Shown one piece after another: positions 47,494-56,592 of a stretch of DNA of 64,000 nucleotides. The notes beneath the pieces are model-generated. The model was not told the DNA's origin. It made no database searches and saw only the letters and a list, made by a program, of their open reading frames with translations. Position numbers and translations under genes: made by a program. The stretch is from Thermococcus guaymasensis DSM 11113 (GTDB lineage Archaea; Methanobacteriota_B; Thermococci; Thermococcales; Thermococcaceae), in the NCBI RefSeq assembly GCF_000816105.1, contig NZ_CP007140.1, forward strand, positions 186,001 to 250,000, given 5' to 3'. Numbering within the stretch: the stretch's first letter is position 1; each line of letters starts with the position of its first letter.

Positions 47494-48351
47494 ATGCGGG
47501 TAAACGGTATCGGCCTTGACAGTTCAGCCCGCTTTACGTTCCAGAGCCACGCCCACACCGACCACTTCGTTAGCGGGAAGATCATCTTTGCAACCAAAGC
47601 GACAAAGTTCCTCAGTCACCTCAGGAAGGGCGGCTTCTACCGCGAGGTCGAGTTTGGAAAGACCTTCTACATTGGCGACTTCAAGGCCAGGCTCTACCCA
47701 GCAGGCCACATGCTCGGCTCCGCTGGGATAAAGCTCTGGCTCGAAAACGGCACGCTTTTCTATACCGGGGACACCAAGTGGTTCAAGCTTAGAACCGCAG
47801 AGAAGAGCCGCTTTCCGAGGGCGGACTTCCTGATAATTGAGGCAACCTTCGGAGTTCCAAGCTTCACGTTCCCCACGCCGAGGGAAGCGGAGAAGAAGTT
47901 AATAGCGTTCATTGAGGAAGCCTTCGACAGGGGAAGGAGGCCAGTTCTCTACGTCAACCAGATGGGGAAGGCCCAAGAGGTCATGAAGATACTCGACGTT
48001 CATGGGATAACGGTTAAGCCATCACGGGAGATTCTCAAGGTCGCCAGGGTTTACTCCAAGTTCGGCATCAGGTTTGGGAACGTGGAGAGGGATGGAGAAG
48101 TTGTCCTGCGCTCCTACCGCTCACCGAAAGTTGAGAACTCTTTAAGTCCTTGGGAGCTCACCGTCTCAGGCTTCGGAAGGCTTAAACTGAGCAACCACGC
48201 CGACTTCTGGGAGCTGGTCAGGATTGTTGAGAAAGTCAAGCCCGAGAAGGTATTCACAGTCTATGGCTTTGCAAACGAGTTCGCGGGGATTCTGAGGGGG
48301 CTTGGCCACGATTCTGAACCCATAACCCCCGATGCCCAAGTGAATATTTAG
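47494..48351 (+). CDS. Metallo-beta-lactamase-fold nuclease (mRNA 3'-end processing exonuclease-like)
   Basis: A 285-residue MBL-fold protein of the exonuclease/cleavage-factor-like group. Metal motifs are FQSHAHTDHF (HxHxDH), YPAGHMLGSAG and LFYTGDTKW, with IIEATFG and the late SNHADFWELV corresponding to the beta-CASP-family end motifs. It lacks a KH domain, unlike the larger archaeal CPSF-like RNases, and is shorter, so DNA (SNM1-like) or RNA as substrate is open. It starts without a strong ribosome binding site; a TATA-like stretch lies near 47465. Divergent from the ABC-2 exporter operon. Confidence 0.82.
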   Translation: MRVNGIGLDSSARFTFQSHAHTDHFVSGKIIFATKATKFLSHLRKGGFYREVEFGKTFYIGDFKARLYPAGHMLGSAGIKLWLENGTLFYTGDTKWFKLRTAEKSRFPRADFLIIEATFGVPSFTFPTPREAEKKLIAFIEEAFDRGRRPVLYVNQMGKAQEVMKILDVHGITVKPSREILKVARVYSKFGIRFGNVERDGEVVLRSYRSPKVENSLSPWELTVSGFGRLKLSNHADFWELVRIVEKVKPEKVFTVYGFANEFAGILRGLGHDSEPITPDAQVNI

Positions 48352-48378
48352 TAACATATGGGGACTAAAATCGAAAAG

Positions 48379-48419
48379 TTTATAAAGGCTTCTTTTTTAG
48401 TAACTACTGGTAACCAAAA
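48379..48419 (+). promoter_or_regulatory. hsp20 heat-shock promoter with Phr operator
   Basis: TATA box TTTATAAA at 48379-48386. Downstream are TTTA (48396-48399), TGGTAA (48408-48413, at the expected transcript start) and AAAA (48416-48419), matching in sequence and spacing the elements described for the heat-shock repressor Phr on the Pyrococcus furiosus hsp20 and aaa+ promoters. Repression at normal temperature, relief on heat shock is inferred. Confidence 0.78.
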
Positions 48420-48443
48420 TAAATGCCGTCGGGGGTGGTGCCG

Positions 48444-48929
48444 ATGGTCTGGAGGAGGGACCGCTATTGGGACCCCTTCGACATAATGAGGGAAATCCAG
48501 GAGGAGATTGACGCTATATTCAGGGACTTCATGCGCGGTCCAAGGATCTGGAGCTACCGCGAGCCTGGGGAGAGCATTAGCATCAGCGAGACCTGGCGTG
48601 AGCCCTTCGTGGACATCTTCGACCGCGGTGACAGGTTCGTTATAACCGTCGAGCTCCCTGGAGTCAGGAAGGAGGACATCAAGCTCCGCGTTACAGAAGA
48701 CACCGTTTACATCGAGGCCCAGATAAGGCGCGAGAAGGAGCTCGAGGAGGAGGGCGCAGTGAGGATCGAGCGCTACTACAGCGGCTACAGGAGGGTCATC
48801 AGGCTCCCCGAGGAGGTCATCCCGGAGAAGGCCAAGGCCCGCTACAACAACGGCGTCCTCGAAATAGAGATTCCAAAGAAGAACCCAAGCAAGACCAAGG
48901 AGGAGGGTGTCGAGGTCAAGATTGAGTGA
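48444..48929 (+). CDS. hsp20: Small heat shock protein Hsp20
   Basis: ATP-independent holdase of the alpha-crystallin family that forms large oligomers and keeps unfolding proteins soluble. From the ATG at 48444 (behind GGGGGTGGTG) it has 161 residues: an Arg/Trp-rich N terminus (VWRRDRYWDPFDIMREIQ), the alpha-crystallin domain from about residue 55 (FVDIFDRGDRFVITVELPGV, GVRKEDIKLRV, YYSGYRRVIRLPE) and the C-terminal IEIPKK with the I-x-I anchor. A start at 48423 would add seven residues over the ribosome binding site. The CDC48-like gene follows. Confidence 0.94.
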   Translation: MVWRRDRYWDPFDIMREIQEEIDAIFRDFMRGPRIWSYREPGESISISETWREPFVDIFDRGDRFVITVELPGVRKEDIKLRVTEDTVYIEAQIRREKELEEEGAVRIERYYSGYRRVIRLPEEVIPEKAKARYNNGVLEIEIPKKNPSKTKEEGVEVKIE

Positions 48930-48983
48930 GAGGGAAGACAAGGGGGACACCTCCTTATCTTCCTCTACCATCAAACCCCCGTA

Positions 48984-49040
48984 GTGGGGCTTCGCCCCAC
49001 ACCCCACTTTAACTTTAACACCTGAGGGGGCTCCGCCCCC
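48984..49040 (+). other. Two GC-rich hairpins in the hsp20-CDC48 spacer
   Basis: The 185-base spacer holds GTGGGGC-TTC-GCCCCAC (48984-49000) and GGGGGC-TCC-GCCCCC (49026-49040). Neither is followed by a clear U run, so they are more likely RNA-stabilising or processing structures, or attenuators between the two heat-shock genes, than terminators. No open frame or TATA box for the downstream gene is obvious, though ATAAAATAAG at about 49063 is a weak candidate. Confidence 0.55.
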
Positions 49041-49114
49041 TACGACCCCCGATATACGACGATAAAATAAGGCAGCCATCAAAATTATCGCTCACAGAAA
49101 GGAGGTGGTGAGAA

Positions 49115-51505
49115 ATGAGTGAGAGAAAAGAGATTAAGCTTAAAGTCGCGTCCGCTTATCAGAGGGACGTTGGAAGGGGAATTGTAAGGATTGACAGAAA
49201 GGCAATGCGCGAGCTCGGTGTTCAGTCCGGTGACATAGTAGAGATCATCGGAACCAAGAACACCGCCGCCGTTGTCTGGCCTGCTTACCCGGAGGACGAG
49301 GGACTCGGAATCATTAGGATGGACGGAACCATCAGGAAGAACGCCGGCGTCGGGCTCGGTGACGAGGTTACCGTGAGGAAGGCCGAGGTCAAGGAGGCAA
49401 GGAAGGTCATAGTCGCCCCAACCGAGCCGATTAGATTTGGAGGGGACTTCGTCGAGTGGCTCCACAGCAGGCTCGTCGGCAGGCCCGTCGTCAGGGGAGA
49501 CTACATAAAGGTCGGAATCCTTGGCCAGGAGCTCACCTTCGTGGTCACCGCAACTACGCCGGCTGGAATCGTCCAGATAACCGAGTTCACTGACTTTCAG
49601 GTCAGCGAGAAACCCGTTAAGGAGGTCACCAAGACTGCTGCCCTTGGCGTCACCTACGAGGACATCGGTGGCCTCAAGGACGTCATCCAGAAGGTCAGGG
49701 AGATGATAGAGCTCCCGCTCAAGCACCCGGAGATATTCGAGAAGCTCGGTATCGAACCTCCGAAGGGTGTCCTGCTCTACGGCCCGCCCGGAACGGGTAA
49801 GACCCTCCTTGCCAAAGCCGTGGCAAACGAGGCAAACGCCCACTTCATAGCAATAAACGGCCCAGAGATAATGAGCAAGTACTACGGTGAGAGTGAGGAA
49901 AGGCTCAGGGAAGTCTTCAAAGAGGCCGAGGAGAACGCGCCGGCGATAATCTTCATTGACGAAATTGACAGCATTGCCCCGAAGAGGGAAGAGACCCACG
50001 GCGAGGTCGAGAAGAGGGTCGTCAGCCAGCTCTTAACGCTGATGGACGGCCTCAAGAGCAGGGGCAAGGTCATAGTCATCGGTGCCACCAACAGGCCTGA
50101 CGCCATTGACCCTGCCCTCAGGAGGCCGGGAAGGTTTGACAGGGAGATTGAAGTCGGTGTTCCCGACAAACAGGGCAGGAAGGAGATACTCCAGATACAC
50201 ACCAGAGGAATGCCAATTGAGCCAGACTTCAGGAAGGACAAGGTAATTGAGATACTTGAGAAGCTTGAGAAGAACGACACCTACCGCGAGAGCGCCGAGA
50301 GGGCCGTAATGAAGATCAAGAACGCAAAGAACGAGGATGAGATCAAGAGGGCCCTCAGAGAGGTTGACGAGAAGCTCTACGATGAGGTCAAGGCCAGGCT
50401 CATTGATGCACTCCTCGACGAGCTGGCAGACGTCACCCACGGATTCGTTGGAGCGGACCTCGCGGCTCTGGCGAGAGAGGCCGCTATGGCAGCGCTCAGG
50501 AGGCTCATCAAGGAGGGCAAGATCGACTTCGAGGCCGAGCACATACCGAGGGAAGTCCTCGAGGAGCTGAAAGTTACTAGGAGGGACTTCTACGAGGCGC
50601 TCAAGATGGTCGAGCCGTCAGCCCTCAGGGAGGTCCTCCTCGAGGTGCCGAACGTCCGCTGGGACGACATTGGAGGCCTCGAGGATGTCAAGCAGGAGCT
50701 CCGCGAAGCGGTGGAGTGGCCGCTCAAGTACCCGGAGGCCTTCCAGGGACTCGGAATCACACCGCCAAAGGGAATCCTGCTCTACGGCCCGCCCGGAACG
50801 GGTAAGACGCTCCTCGCCAAGGCGGTAGCGAACGAGAGCGAGGCCAACTTCATAGCCATCAAGGGGCCAGAGGTGCTGAGCAAGTGGGTCGGTGAGAGCG
50901 AGAAGAACATCCGCGAGATATTCAGGAAGGCCAGACAGGCCGCTCCTACTGTGGTGTTCATCGACGAGATTGACGCAATCGCTCCGCGCAGGGGAACCGA
51001 CGTCAACCGCGTAACCGACAGGCTCATCAACCAGCTCCTCACCGAGATGGATGGTATTCAGGAGAACAGTGGCGTGGTTGTCATTGGAGCCACGAACAGG
51101 CCGGACATCATTGATCCAGCACTGCTCAGGCCTGGTAGGTTTGACAGGCTGATACTCGTGCCAGCGCCGGATGAGAAAGCCAGGCTGGAGATATTCAAGG
51201 TGCACACCAGGAAGGTTCCACTGGCCGAGGATGTGAACCTCAAGGAGCTCGCCAGGAGGACGGAGGGCTACACCGGTGCAGACATAGCCGCGGTTGTCAG
51301 GGAGGCTGCGATGCTCGCCATGCGCAGAGCCCTCCAGAAGGGCATCATCAAGCCCGGCATGAAGGCCCATGAGATACGCGAGAAGGTCAAGGTGACTATG
51401 AAGGACTTCGAGGAGGCCCTCAAGAAGATCGGGCCGTCGGTGAGCAAGGAGACCATGGAGTACTACAGAAAGATACAGGAGCAGTTCAAGCAGGCCAGAG
51501 GATGA
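49115..51505 (+). CDS. CDC48/VCP-like AAA+ ATPase
   Basis: Archaeal CDC48 (VAT), an unfoldase that extracts and unfolds proteins for degradation. The 796 residues comprise the double-psi barrel N domain (about 1-185: [18 protein letters not shown]), AAA domain D1 (Walker A GPPGTGKT near 223, Walker [11 protein letters not shown]) and D2 (second GPPGTGKT near 557, [10 protein letters not shown]). D1's small domain has an inserted charged helical stretch of roughly 55 residues (about 370-430). GGAGGTGGTGAG precedes the ATG. In P. furiosus the Phr-controlled hsp20 has the same neighbour, so joint heat-shock control is likely. Confidence 0.95.
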   Translation: MSERKEIKLKVASAYQRDVGRGIVRIDRKAMRELGVQSGDIVEIIGTKNTAAVVWPAYPEDEGLGIIRMDGTIRKNAGVGLGDEVTVRKAEVKEARKVIVAPTEPIRFGGDFVEWLHSRLVGRPVVRGDYIKVGILGQELTFVVTATTPAGIVQITEFTDFQVSEKPVKEVTKTAALGVTYEDIGGLKDVIQKVREMIELPLKHPEIFEKLGIEPPKGVLLYGPPGTGKTLLAKAVANEANAHFIAINGPEIMSKYYGESEERLREVFKEAEENAPAIIFIDEIDSIAPKREETHGEVEKRVVSQLLTLMDGLKSRGKVIVIGATNRPDAIDPALRRPGRFDREIEVGVPDKQGRKEILQIHTRGMPIEPDFRKDKVIEILEKLEKNDTYRESAERAVMKIKNAKNEDEIKRALREVDEKLYDEVKARLIDALLDELADVTHGFVGADLAALAREAAMAALRRLIKEGKIDFEAEHIPREVLEELKVTRRDFYEALKMVEPSALREVLLEVPNVRWDDIGGLEDVKQELREAVEWPLKYPEAFQGLGITPPKGILLYGPPGTGKTLLAKAVANESEANFIAIKGPEVLSKWVGESEKNIREIFRKARQAAPTVVFIDEIDAIAPRRGTDVNRVTDRLINQLLTEMDGIQENSGVVVIGATNRPDIIDPALLRPGRFDRLILVPAPDEKARLEIFKVHTRKVPLAEDVNLKELARRTEGYTGADIAAVVREAAMLAMRRALQKGIIKPGMKAHEIREKVKVTMKDFEEALKKIGPSVSKETMEYYRKIQEQFKQARG

Positions 51506-51558
51506 GGGCTTCCCCTACGTTTTTAACTCTCGTTTGACTCTTTTCTTGGGGTGATGCG

Positions 51559-51804
51559 ATGATATATGGTATCCTGCTCAGCATACCAGAAAAACTGGTG
51601 TCGAGGTACGAGGACGAAGTTAGGAAGAGGATTGGCTACGGCATGGCGAGAGGGGACATAATAAGCTTTACCGAGGCTAAATACAAGGGAGACGTGGCAT
51701 TCGTTATGCTCGTCCGTTCGAGGAAGGCCGCTGAAAGAACTTTCTCCGAGCTCTCAGAGCTTCCGATCTACGTCAAAGTCATAGAAATAGAGGGCGAAAG
51801 CTGA
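51559..51804 (+). CDS. Small hypothetical protein after CDC48
   Basis: An 81-residue alpha/beta protein, unrecognised. It begins MIYGILLSIPEKLVSRYEDEV and has a strand VAFVMLVRSRKAAERTF and an end strand YVKVIEIEGES. The start is secured by GGGGTGAT before the ATG. A ferredoxin-like beta-alpha-beta-beta-alpha-beta fold is plausible from the order of strands and helices. It lies 53 bases after the CDC48 stop and may share its transcript. Confidence 0.6.
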   Translation: MIYGILLSIPEKLVSRYEDEVRKRIGYGMARGDIISFTEAKYKGDVAFVMLVRSRKAAERTFSELSELPIYVKVIEIEGES

Positions 51805-51826
51805 TCCCTTTAACTTTTTACTTTTC

Positions 51827-51844
51827 TCTTTTGAAAGCCTCGCC
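51827..51844 (+). mobile_element. Short IS200/IS605-end-like scrap
   Basis: TCTTTTGAAAGCCTCGCC is identical over 18 bases to 60794-60811, the left side of the element end there, but the hairpin and GGAGGAGGTCAG part are missing. It lies in a 235-base spacer (51805-52039) that otherwise shows no convincing gene. On the minus strand a 31-codon frame with a strong GGGGGTGAG site starts at 51849 and runs antisense into the preceding gene; I do not call it. Confidence 0.35.
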
Positions 51845-52039
51845 AGCATCGTACTCACCCCCTCATGTATCACTCAGCGTGAGAGACGTCAAAGTTCGAT
51901 TTAAAAGCTTTGTTGAATTAAAGTGGGGATCAATGAACAAAAAATTTCGAGTCCAGTGAACATGAACGTCCACTCAACCACGTATGTACAGTCAGAAGGG
52001 AAAAGGTGAAAAAGCCGAGCAGAGAGCTTGAAAAACCGT

Positions 52040-52189
52040 TCACTCGAGTCTTTCGAGTTCAAAAACGCGGGCGTCCTTTGCTTTCAGCTCCTTCACTGCG
52101 ATCTTACGCGCAAGGTCAGCGTTTTCAGCCTCAAACGTTATCCTCTCTCCGTGGTGTCTTCCGCCATGGAGAGTTACAGCCCACTTCAT
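52040..52189 (-). CDS. Small 49-residue hypothetical protein
   Basis: A tiny basic protein: MKWAVTLHGGRHHGERITFE, then AENADLARKIAVKELKAKDA and RVFELERLE. The strand-helix-strand pattern resembles small double-stranded-RNA-type or ferredoxin-like mini-domains but no match is claimed. The ATG at 52189 has GGTGAAAC in the right place and a TATA-like TTTATAAG (about 52220-52227 on the plus strand; read as CTTATAAA on the minus strand) about 25 bases ahead of the expected start, so it is probably a genuine gene. Confidence 0.6.
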   Translation of the reverse strand: MKWAVTLHGGRHHGERITFEAENADLARKIAVKELKAKDARVFELERLE

Positions 52190-52269
52190 AGTTTCACCGG
52201 CTCTTGTCATTTGTTCAAACTTTATAAGTTTAACGCACCAAAAATTAGACATTTCGTCAAAAAACGAAA

Positions 52270-53016
52270 TTATCGGAGCCCAATTTTCTTCAAGTATGCC
52301 ATCATCCCCTCAACGTCGTTTGCTATAACCACCTCAAAGAGGCCCCTCAGCCTCGCGAGGTTGTCGTTGGCATAGAAAAGCCCGTCGTTTTGAGTCCAGA
52401 GGGCAACTTTAAGGCCAAGCGAGCGTGCCCATTTAATGGCCTGAACGGTCTTCTCGAAGCCGAGTATAGGAATTGCTTCCATCGGAATGTTGATTGACCA
52501 GAGGTTGAGCTCCTCTTTGAGCTTTGGGATCAGGGGAACGACTTCCTCCTTGTCTATGAGGAGACCCATAACGGTGTCCATGTCATGCCTCCGGTACTCC
52601 TTTAAGGCTTCAATATCGAAGGAAGAGATCATCACACGTTCAGGATTATTCTCCCTGACGATTTTAGCAACTTCTCCTGCAGCGTCAGCGTCCTTGAGCT
52701 CAATGTTAATCAGCGCACCCTTCGGGAGAACCTCAAAAACTTCTTCCAGGGTTGGAATTCTCTCACCCATGCCGATATCGGCCTTCTTCAGCTCCTCAAG
52801 GCTCATCTCCTTCTGTTTCCCTTTCATATCGCTCGTCCTGTCTATCGTTTCGTCGTGCATCACGATGACCCTTCTGTCGCGAGATAGCCATACGTCGAGT
52901 TCTATCCCGTCCGCTCCCGCCTCAATGGCCCTCCTGAAAGCCAAAAGGCTGTTCTCCGGATATTTGCCGATAAAACCTCTGTGGCCGAGAATTATTATCC
53001 TACCCCGCTCCCACAT
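52270..53016 (-). CDS. Glycerophosphodiester phosphodiesterase (GDPD) 1
   Basis: TIM-barrel enzyme cleaving glycerophosphodiesters into glycerol phosphate and an alcohol. The catalytic triad of motifs is complete: [15 protein letters not shown] (His and Glu-Asn), [12 protein letters not shown] (Glu, Asp) and [13 protein letters not shown] (His). At 248 residues it is the cytoplasmic type without signal peptide. ATG behind GAGGCGAC. A second, diverged GDPD lies just upstream, 24 bases away on the same strand; both may process archaeal ether-lipid head groups or imported glycerophosphodiesters. Confidence 0.92.
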   Translation of the reverse strand: MWERGRIIILGHRGFIGKYPENSLLAFRRAIEAGADGIELDVWLSRDRRVIVMHDETIDRTSDMKGKQKEMSLEELKKADIGMGERIPTLEEVFEVLPKGALINIELKDADAAGEVAKIVRENNPERVMISSFDIEALKEYRRHDMDTVMGLLIDKEEVVPLIPKLKEELNLWSINIPMEAIPILGFEKTVQAIKWARSLGLKVALWTQNDGLFYANDNLARLRGLFEVVIANDVEGMMAYLKKIGLR

Positions 53017-53040
53017 CTAGGTCGCCTCAGTCCAGGTGAG

Positions 53041-53733
53041 TCAGGAGAATATAAACCTTTTCAGCCTCAATGGATCGTCAGAAATTACCGCGTTAGCAAG
53101 CCCAATAACCTTGGGGACTATCTCAATCTCGTTCATCTTGTAGTTCCAGAACCACACCTCTCTATTTTTCCGGTAGAGGTTGAGGAGAGCAACTAACCCT
53201 CCAAAACCGATGTATCCAACGAGGTCAAGGGGAACATGAATGGAATACACCCCCGCGCGGAGGCTCCTGAAAAGCCCCATTGCGTTTGTTATTGAAAACC
53301 CAACGCGACAGTCCGGGCACTCCCTGAGGATGATTGGAACCCACTCCCAGACGTCCGTTGAGATAACCACTCTCTCAAGCATCTTTTTCCGCTCAAGGAG
53401 GTCAAGGAGGGGGATTAGGGCCTCAATGTCTTTAAGGTCGGCGTTTATCAAGCCAGGCCGCAGTTTTAGAACCCTTTCCACAGTAGGGATGAGCTTTCCC
53501 ATGGGATGAAGTCTTAAGAGTTCTCGATACGTCAGGGACTTGACCGAATATTCTCCTCCTTCGGCCTGGAACGCCCCATCGTGCACTGTCACCAGTCTTC
53601 CATCTGCCGTAATCCTTACATCGAACTCAATGCCATCACAGTGCTTAATGGCCCTCTCAAAAGCGGGGAGAGTGTTTTCCAGCGGCCCTTTTACGCCCCT
53701 GTGTCCAAGGATGATAGGCCTTTCACTGTCCAT
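53041..53733 (-). CDS. Glycerophosphodiester phosphodiesterase (GDPD) 2, diverged
   Basis: Second GDPD-family protein, 230 residues. It keeps the catalytic marks ILGHRGVKGPLENTLPAF, DGIEFDVRITADG and LVTVHDGAF, but the helper helix after the last His is shortened and the C-terminal half (FSITNAMGLFRSL, VWFWNYKMNEIEIVP) differs clearly from GDPD 1, so specificity is probably different. The ATG at 53733 follows AGGTGA; a GTG at 53742 is less likely. It shares a divergent spacer with the transporter gene at 53.8 kb. Confidence 0.87.
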   Translation of the reverse strand: MDSERPIILGHRGVKGPLENTLPAFERAIKHCDGIEFDVRITADGRLVTVHDGAFQAEGGEYSVKSLTYRELLRLHPMGKLIPTVERVLKLRPGLINADLKDIEALIPLLDLLERKKMLERVVISTDVWEWVPIILRECPDCRVGFSITNAMGLFRSLRAGVYSIHVPLDLVGYIGFGGLVALLNLYRKNREVWFWNYKMNEIEIVPKVIGLANAVISDDPLRLKRFIFS

Positions 53734-53840
53734 ATCTGTCACCTCTTCCGGCGTTCGAAAATGGACTCACAAGTCTTAAAAGTTTCATCTATGTATTTTT
53801 CTGTTAGCATGGCTTATATTGAAAAACGGAGGTGTGGGGG

Positions 53841-55163
53841 TTGGAGTTTAAGTATAGCAGGATATTTCTCCTTGGCTTCGGTTTCTTTGGTATAAGCATA
53901 ATATGGTCTCTGTACAACGCATACATACCGATTTTCCTGCAGGACACCTTCAAAATGAGCAGGACTGTGACGGGCTTCGTAATGACGATAGACAACCTCT
54001 TTGCGGTTCTGCTGCTGCCGTTTCTTGGGGCATTAAGCGACAAAACGCGGACGCGGTTAGGCCGCAGGAAGCCGTATATCTTGATGGGTGCCCCTTCCGC
54101 CGCATTGATGTTTGCACTCATTCCGGTGGCAAGGGCGTATGAGAACCTCGCCCTCTTCATGGGGACTATAATCCTGATGAACTTCTTCATGGCACTCTTC
54201 CGCTCGCCGGTCATAGCGTTCATGCCCGACATAACGCCGAGCGAGAAGCGTTCACAGGCGAACGGCATCATCAACTTCATGGGTGGCGTGGGTGCCTTGC
54301 TGGCCTACTTCGGCGGCAAGGTGCTCTACGACATGAACTACGCCTACCCGTTCTTTGCAGGCGCGGCCATAATGCTTCTCGCAAACTTGCTCGTCGTCCT
54401 CTTCGTTCCCGAGCCCGAGGAGTACCGCGTCTCCGGTGAAAAAATCAGCCTGCGGAAGCTTCTTTCTGAAACATCCCGCAAGAGCTTTGGCGAGCTTAAA
54501 GAGAACCTCAAGGACGTTTTCGCCAGCCACGAGAAAAGCCTGTTCTTCATGCTGCTCTCCATATTCTTCTGGTTCATTGCCTTCAACTCTGTGGAGACGT
54601 TCTTCACAAGCTACGCAAAGTACCACCTTGGCATCGAGGAGAGCACCGGTGCCTTCATGATGGGTGTCGTTTCGCTCAGCTTCATGCTCTTTGCCATTCC
54701 CGCTGGTCTGCTAGGCGGCCGTGTGGGGAGGAAAAAGACCATCACGGCAGGGCTGATCATGGTGAGTGCCGCCATGCTGGGGGCCTACCTACTCGGGGAG
54801 ACTTCAAAACCTGGAAGCAGCGCCCTAACTGACCCCGTGGTGCTGAAGTTCATGGTGCTCTTCTTCTTTGGTGGCATTGGATGGGCGATGGTCAACGTCA
54901 ATTCCCTTCCAATGGTTGTGGATATGACGACCGAAGAGAAGCTCGGAGGCTACACCGGCCTCTATTACTTCTTCAGTCAGGCGGCCAACTTAGTCGCGCC
55001 TCCGCTGGCAGGGGCCTTCCTCGACGTGATCGGGTACAAGACCCTCTTGCCATTCGCGGTTGTGTTCTTCCTGCTGGCGGCTCTAACAATGCAGTTCGTC
55101 AAGCGCGGAGATGTCATCATGTACAAGGGGGATGCACTGGACTACGTGCCGGATATGGACTAA
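53841..55163 (+). CDS. MFS transporter, SLC45/GPH sugar transporter-like, 1
   Basis: Twelve-helix major facilitator (440 residues). The GRRKPYILMGAPSAA loop after helix 2 (RxGRRKP type) and the helix 4 region PVIAFMPDITPSEKRSQANGI are typical of the sucrose/SLC45 and glycoside-pentoside-hexuronide branch, which import disaccharides or glycosides with cations. The TTG at 53841 fits GGAGGTG six bases before; the GTG at 53832 overlaps that site. It is followed 86 bases later by a paralogue with its own possible site, suggesting a tandem duplication with diverged cargo. Confidence 0.85.
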   Translation: MEFKYSRIFLLGFGFFGISIIWSLYNAYIPIFLQDTFKMSRTVTGFVMTIDNLFAVLLLPFLGALSDKTRTRLGRRKPYILMGAPSAALMFALIPVARAYENLALFMGTIILMNFFMALFRSPVIAFMPDITPSEKRSQANGIINFMGGVGALLAYFGGKVLYDMNYAYPFFAGAAIMLLANLLVVLFVPEPEEYRVSGEKISLRKLLSETSRKSFGELKENLKDVFASHEKSLFFMLLSIFFWFIAFNSVETFFTSYAKYHLGIEESTGAFMMGVVSLSFMLFAIPAGLLGGRVGRKKTITAGLIMVSAAMLGAYLLGETSKPGSSALTDPVVLKFMVLFFFGGIGWAMVNVNSLPMVVDMTTEEKLGGYTGLYYFFSQAANLVAPPLAGAFLDVIGYKTLLPFAVVFFLLAALTMQFVKRGDVIMYKGDALDYVPDMD

Positions 55164-55249
55164 GATCCTTTTATTTATCCCACTGTTATTTCCTCTTTGA
55201 TGTGATAAAACCTCCACACTGGAAAATTCGCAAAATTGGGGTGAGAACC

Positions 55250-56590
55250 ATGGAAAGAAAAGCCTTCAACTGGGGTGTTGTCCTAGGTCTTGCACTGCTG
55301 GGCTTCAGCAGGAGCGTGGGCTGGGCGCTCAACAAGGGCCTGTCGTTTCCACTGCTCTCAAGTTACACGAACTCAGCCTTTGTTAGAGGAACTATCCTGG
55401 CCCTTGAGGGTATTATCGGACTGGTAGTCCCTCCGCTCCTAGGGTACTACAGTGATACCCTCCAATCAAAGCACGGCAGAAGAAGACCCTTCATAATGAT
55501 CGGTGGTCTTCTTGCGGGGATAGCCGCGCTGATTGTATACACTGCCTATGCTATGGGCGTGCCCCTATGGGGCTTCACCCTGAGCCTGGGCTTCTTCTAC
55601 CTCTCAATGCATCTCTATACTGCCCAGTACAGAGCCCTAATGCCAGATACGGTTGAAAGTGGCCAGAGGGGAAGGGCGAGCGGTGTTATTACGCTTTTCG
55701 AATGGGCAGGGAACCTACTCCTCTTCGGACTGGCAGGATATCTCATAGCTAAGGCCATAGACGAAACGGGCGAAAGTGAGGGGATAAAGGCCCTTGCACA
55801 GACTCCATATTTAAAAATACCCTTCCTAGTGACCGCGGCCTTCCTTATAGGTGCGGCTCTCTTTGTTTATTTCGTTATCAGGGAACCCAAAGCTCCTAAG
55901 ATCGAGGAAAATGAGAGCCTTGGTGACTACCTTAAGAGCATCGTTGAAAACAGGGATTTCCTCAAGTTCTACACGGCACAGACGCTCTGGTGGATGAGCT
56001 TTGAGTTCATAGGGATGTTCCTCTATGGGATCCTTGCCTACATACTACACGGTTCCGCCACGGAGGAGAACATAAAAGCCGTGACATCACTAGGCCTCTA
56101 CCTGATGGCTCTGTTCAACGTAACGGTCCTCATCGGTGCCCTGCCGGGTGGGATAATCTACGACAAACTTGGGAGGCGCCTCAGCATCATCATTGGAGGG
56201 GTAATCTTCGCCCTTCCTCAGATATGGGGCTGGTTCATAACGAGCAAGACCGAGATAGCAATTGCCCTCGGGGTGGCCGGGATTGGCTGGGGTGTGCTGA
56301 TGGCCGCTTCTTATCCGGTAATCGGAGACCTCCTCACAAAATTTGAAAGGGAAGCCTTTACCGGTAGATACTACGGCTTCTTTGAAGCCACGCGCTCCCT
56401 CCCAGTGCTGTTGGCGGGAGTCATCGGTGGTGCGATAGTTGACCTCGCAGGCAAAAATTACAGGGTTCTGTTCCCGATAGGGGCACTGCTCGTTTTACTT
56501 GCAATGCCTATGGTATGGTTCATGAAAAACCTCGACGAGATATCGGAGAAAGAAGAGGAACCAAGAAATGAAGAGTGGAAGGAGGTATAA
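55250..56590 (+). CDS. MFS transporter, SLC45/GPH sugar transporter-like, 2
   Basis: Paralogue of the preceding gene, 446 residues with twelve helices. Marks of the same branch: HGRRRPFIMIGGLLAG after helix 2 and RALMPDTVESGQRGRASGV in helix 4 to 5. ATG at 55250 behind GGGGTGAG; the open frame before it runs antisense-like through the first transporter and is not coding. It is followed two bases on by an alpha/beta hydrolase, so the three genes are likely one operon handling a glycoside or similar compound. Confidence 0.87.
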   Translation: MERKAFNWGVVLGLALLGFSRSVGWALNKGLSFPLLSSYTNSAFVRGTILALEGIIGLVVPPLLGYYSDTLQSKHGRRRPFIMIGGLLAGIAALIVYTAYAMGVPLWGFTLSLGFFYLSMHLYTAQYRALMPDTVESGQRGRASGVITLFEWAGNLLLFGLAGYLIAKAIDETGESEGIKALAQTPYLKIPFLVTAAFLIGAALFVYFVIREPKAPKIEENESLGDYLKSIVENRDFLKFYTAQTLWWMSFEFIGMFLYGILAYILHGSATEENIKAVTSLGLYLMALFNVTVLIGALPGGIIYDKLGRRLSIIIGGVIFALPQIWGWFITSKTEIAIALGVAGIGWGVLMAASYPVIGDLLTKFEREAFTGRYYGFFEATRSLPVLLAGVIGGAIVDLAGKNYRVLFPIGALLVLLAMPMVWFMKNLDEISEKEEEPRNEEWKEV

Positions 56591-56592
56591 GC

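Noticed and set aside
49026-49060. Intrinsic terminator after hsp20
   Set aside because: The GC hairpins are not followed by a U run, and archaeal termination relies on U runs more than hairpins.
51755-51849. 31-codon minus-strand frame with a perfect GGGGGTGAG site
   Set aside because: It ends antisense inside a better-supported gene and its product (MLARLSKEKSKK...) matches nothing known to me. It overlaps the IS-end-like scrap, so the site may be coincidental.
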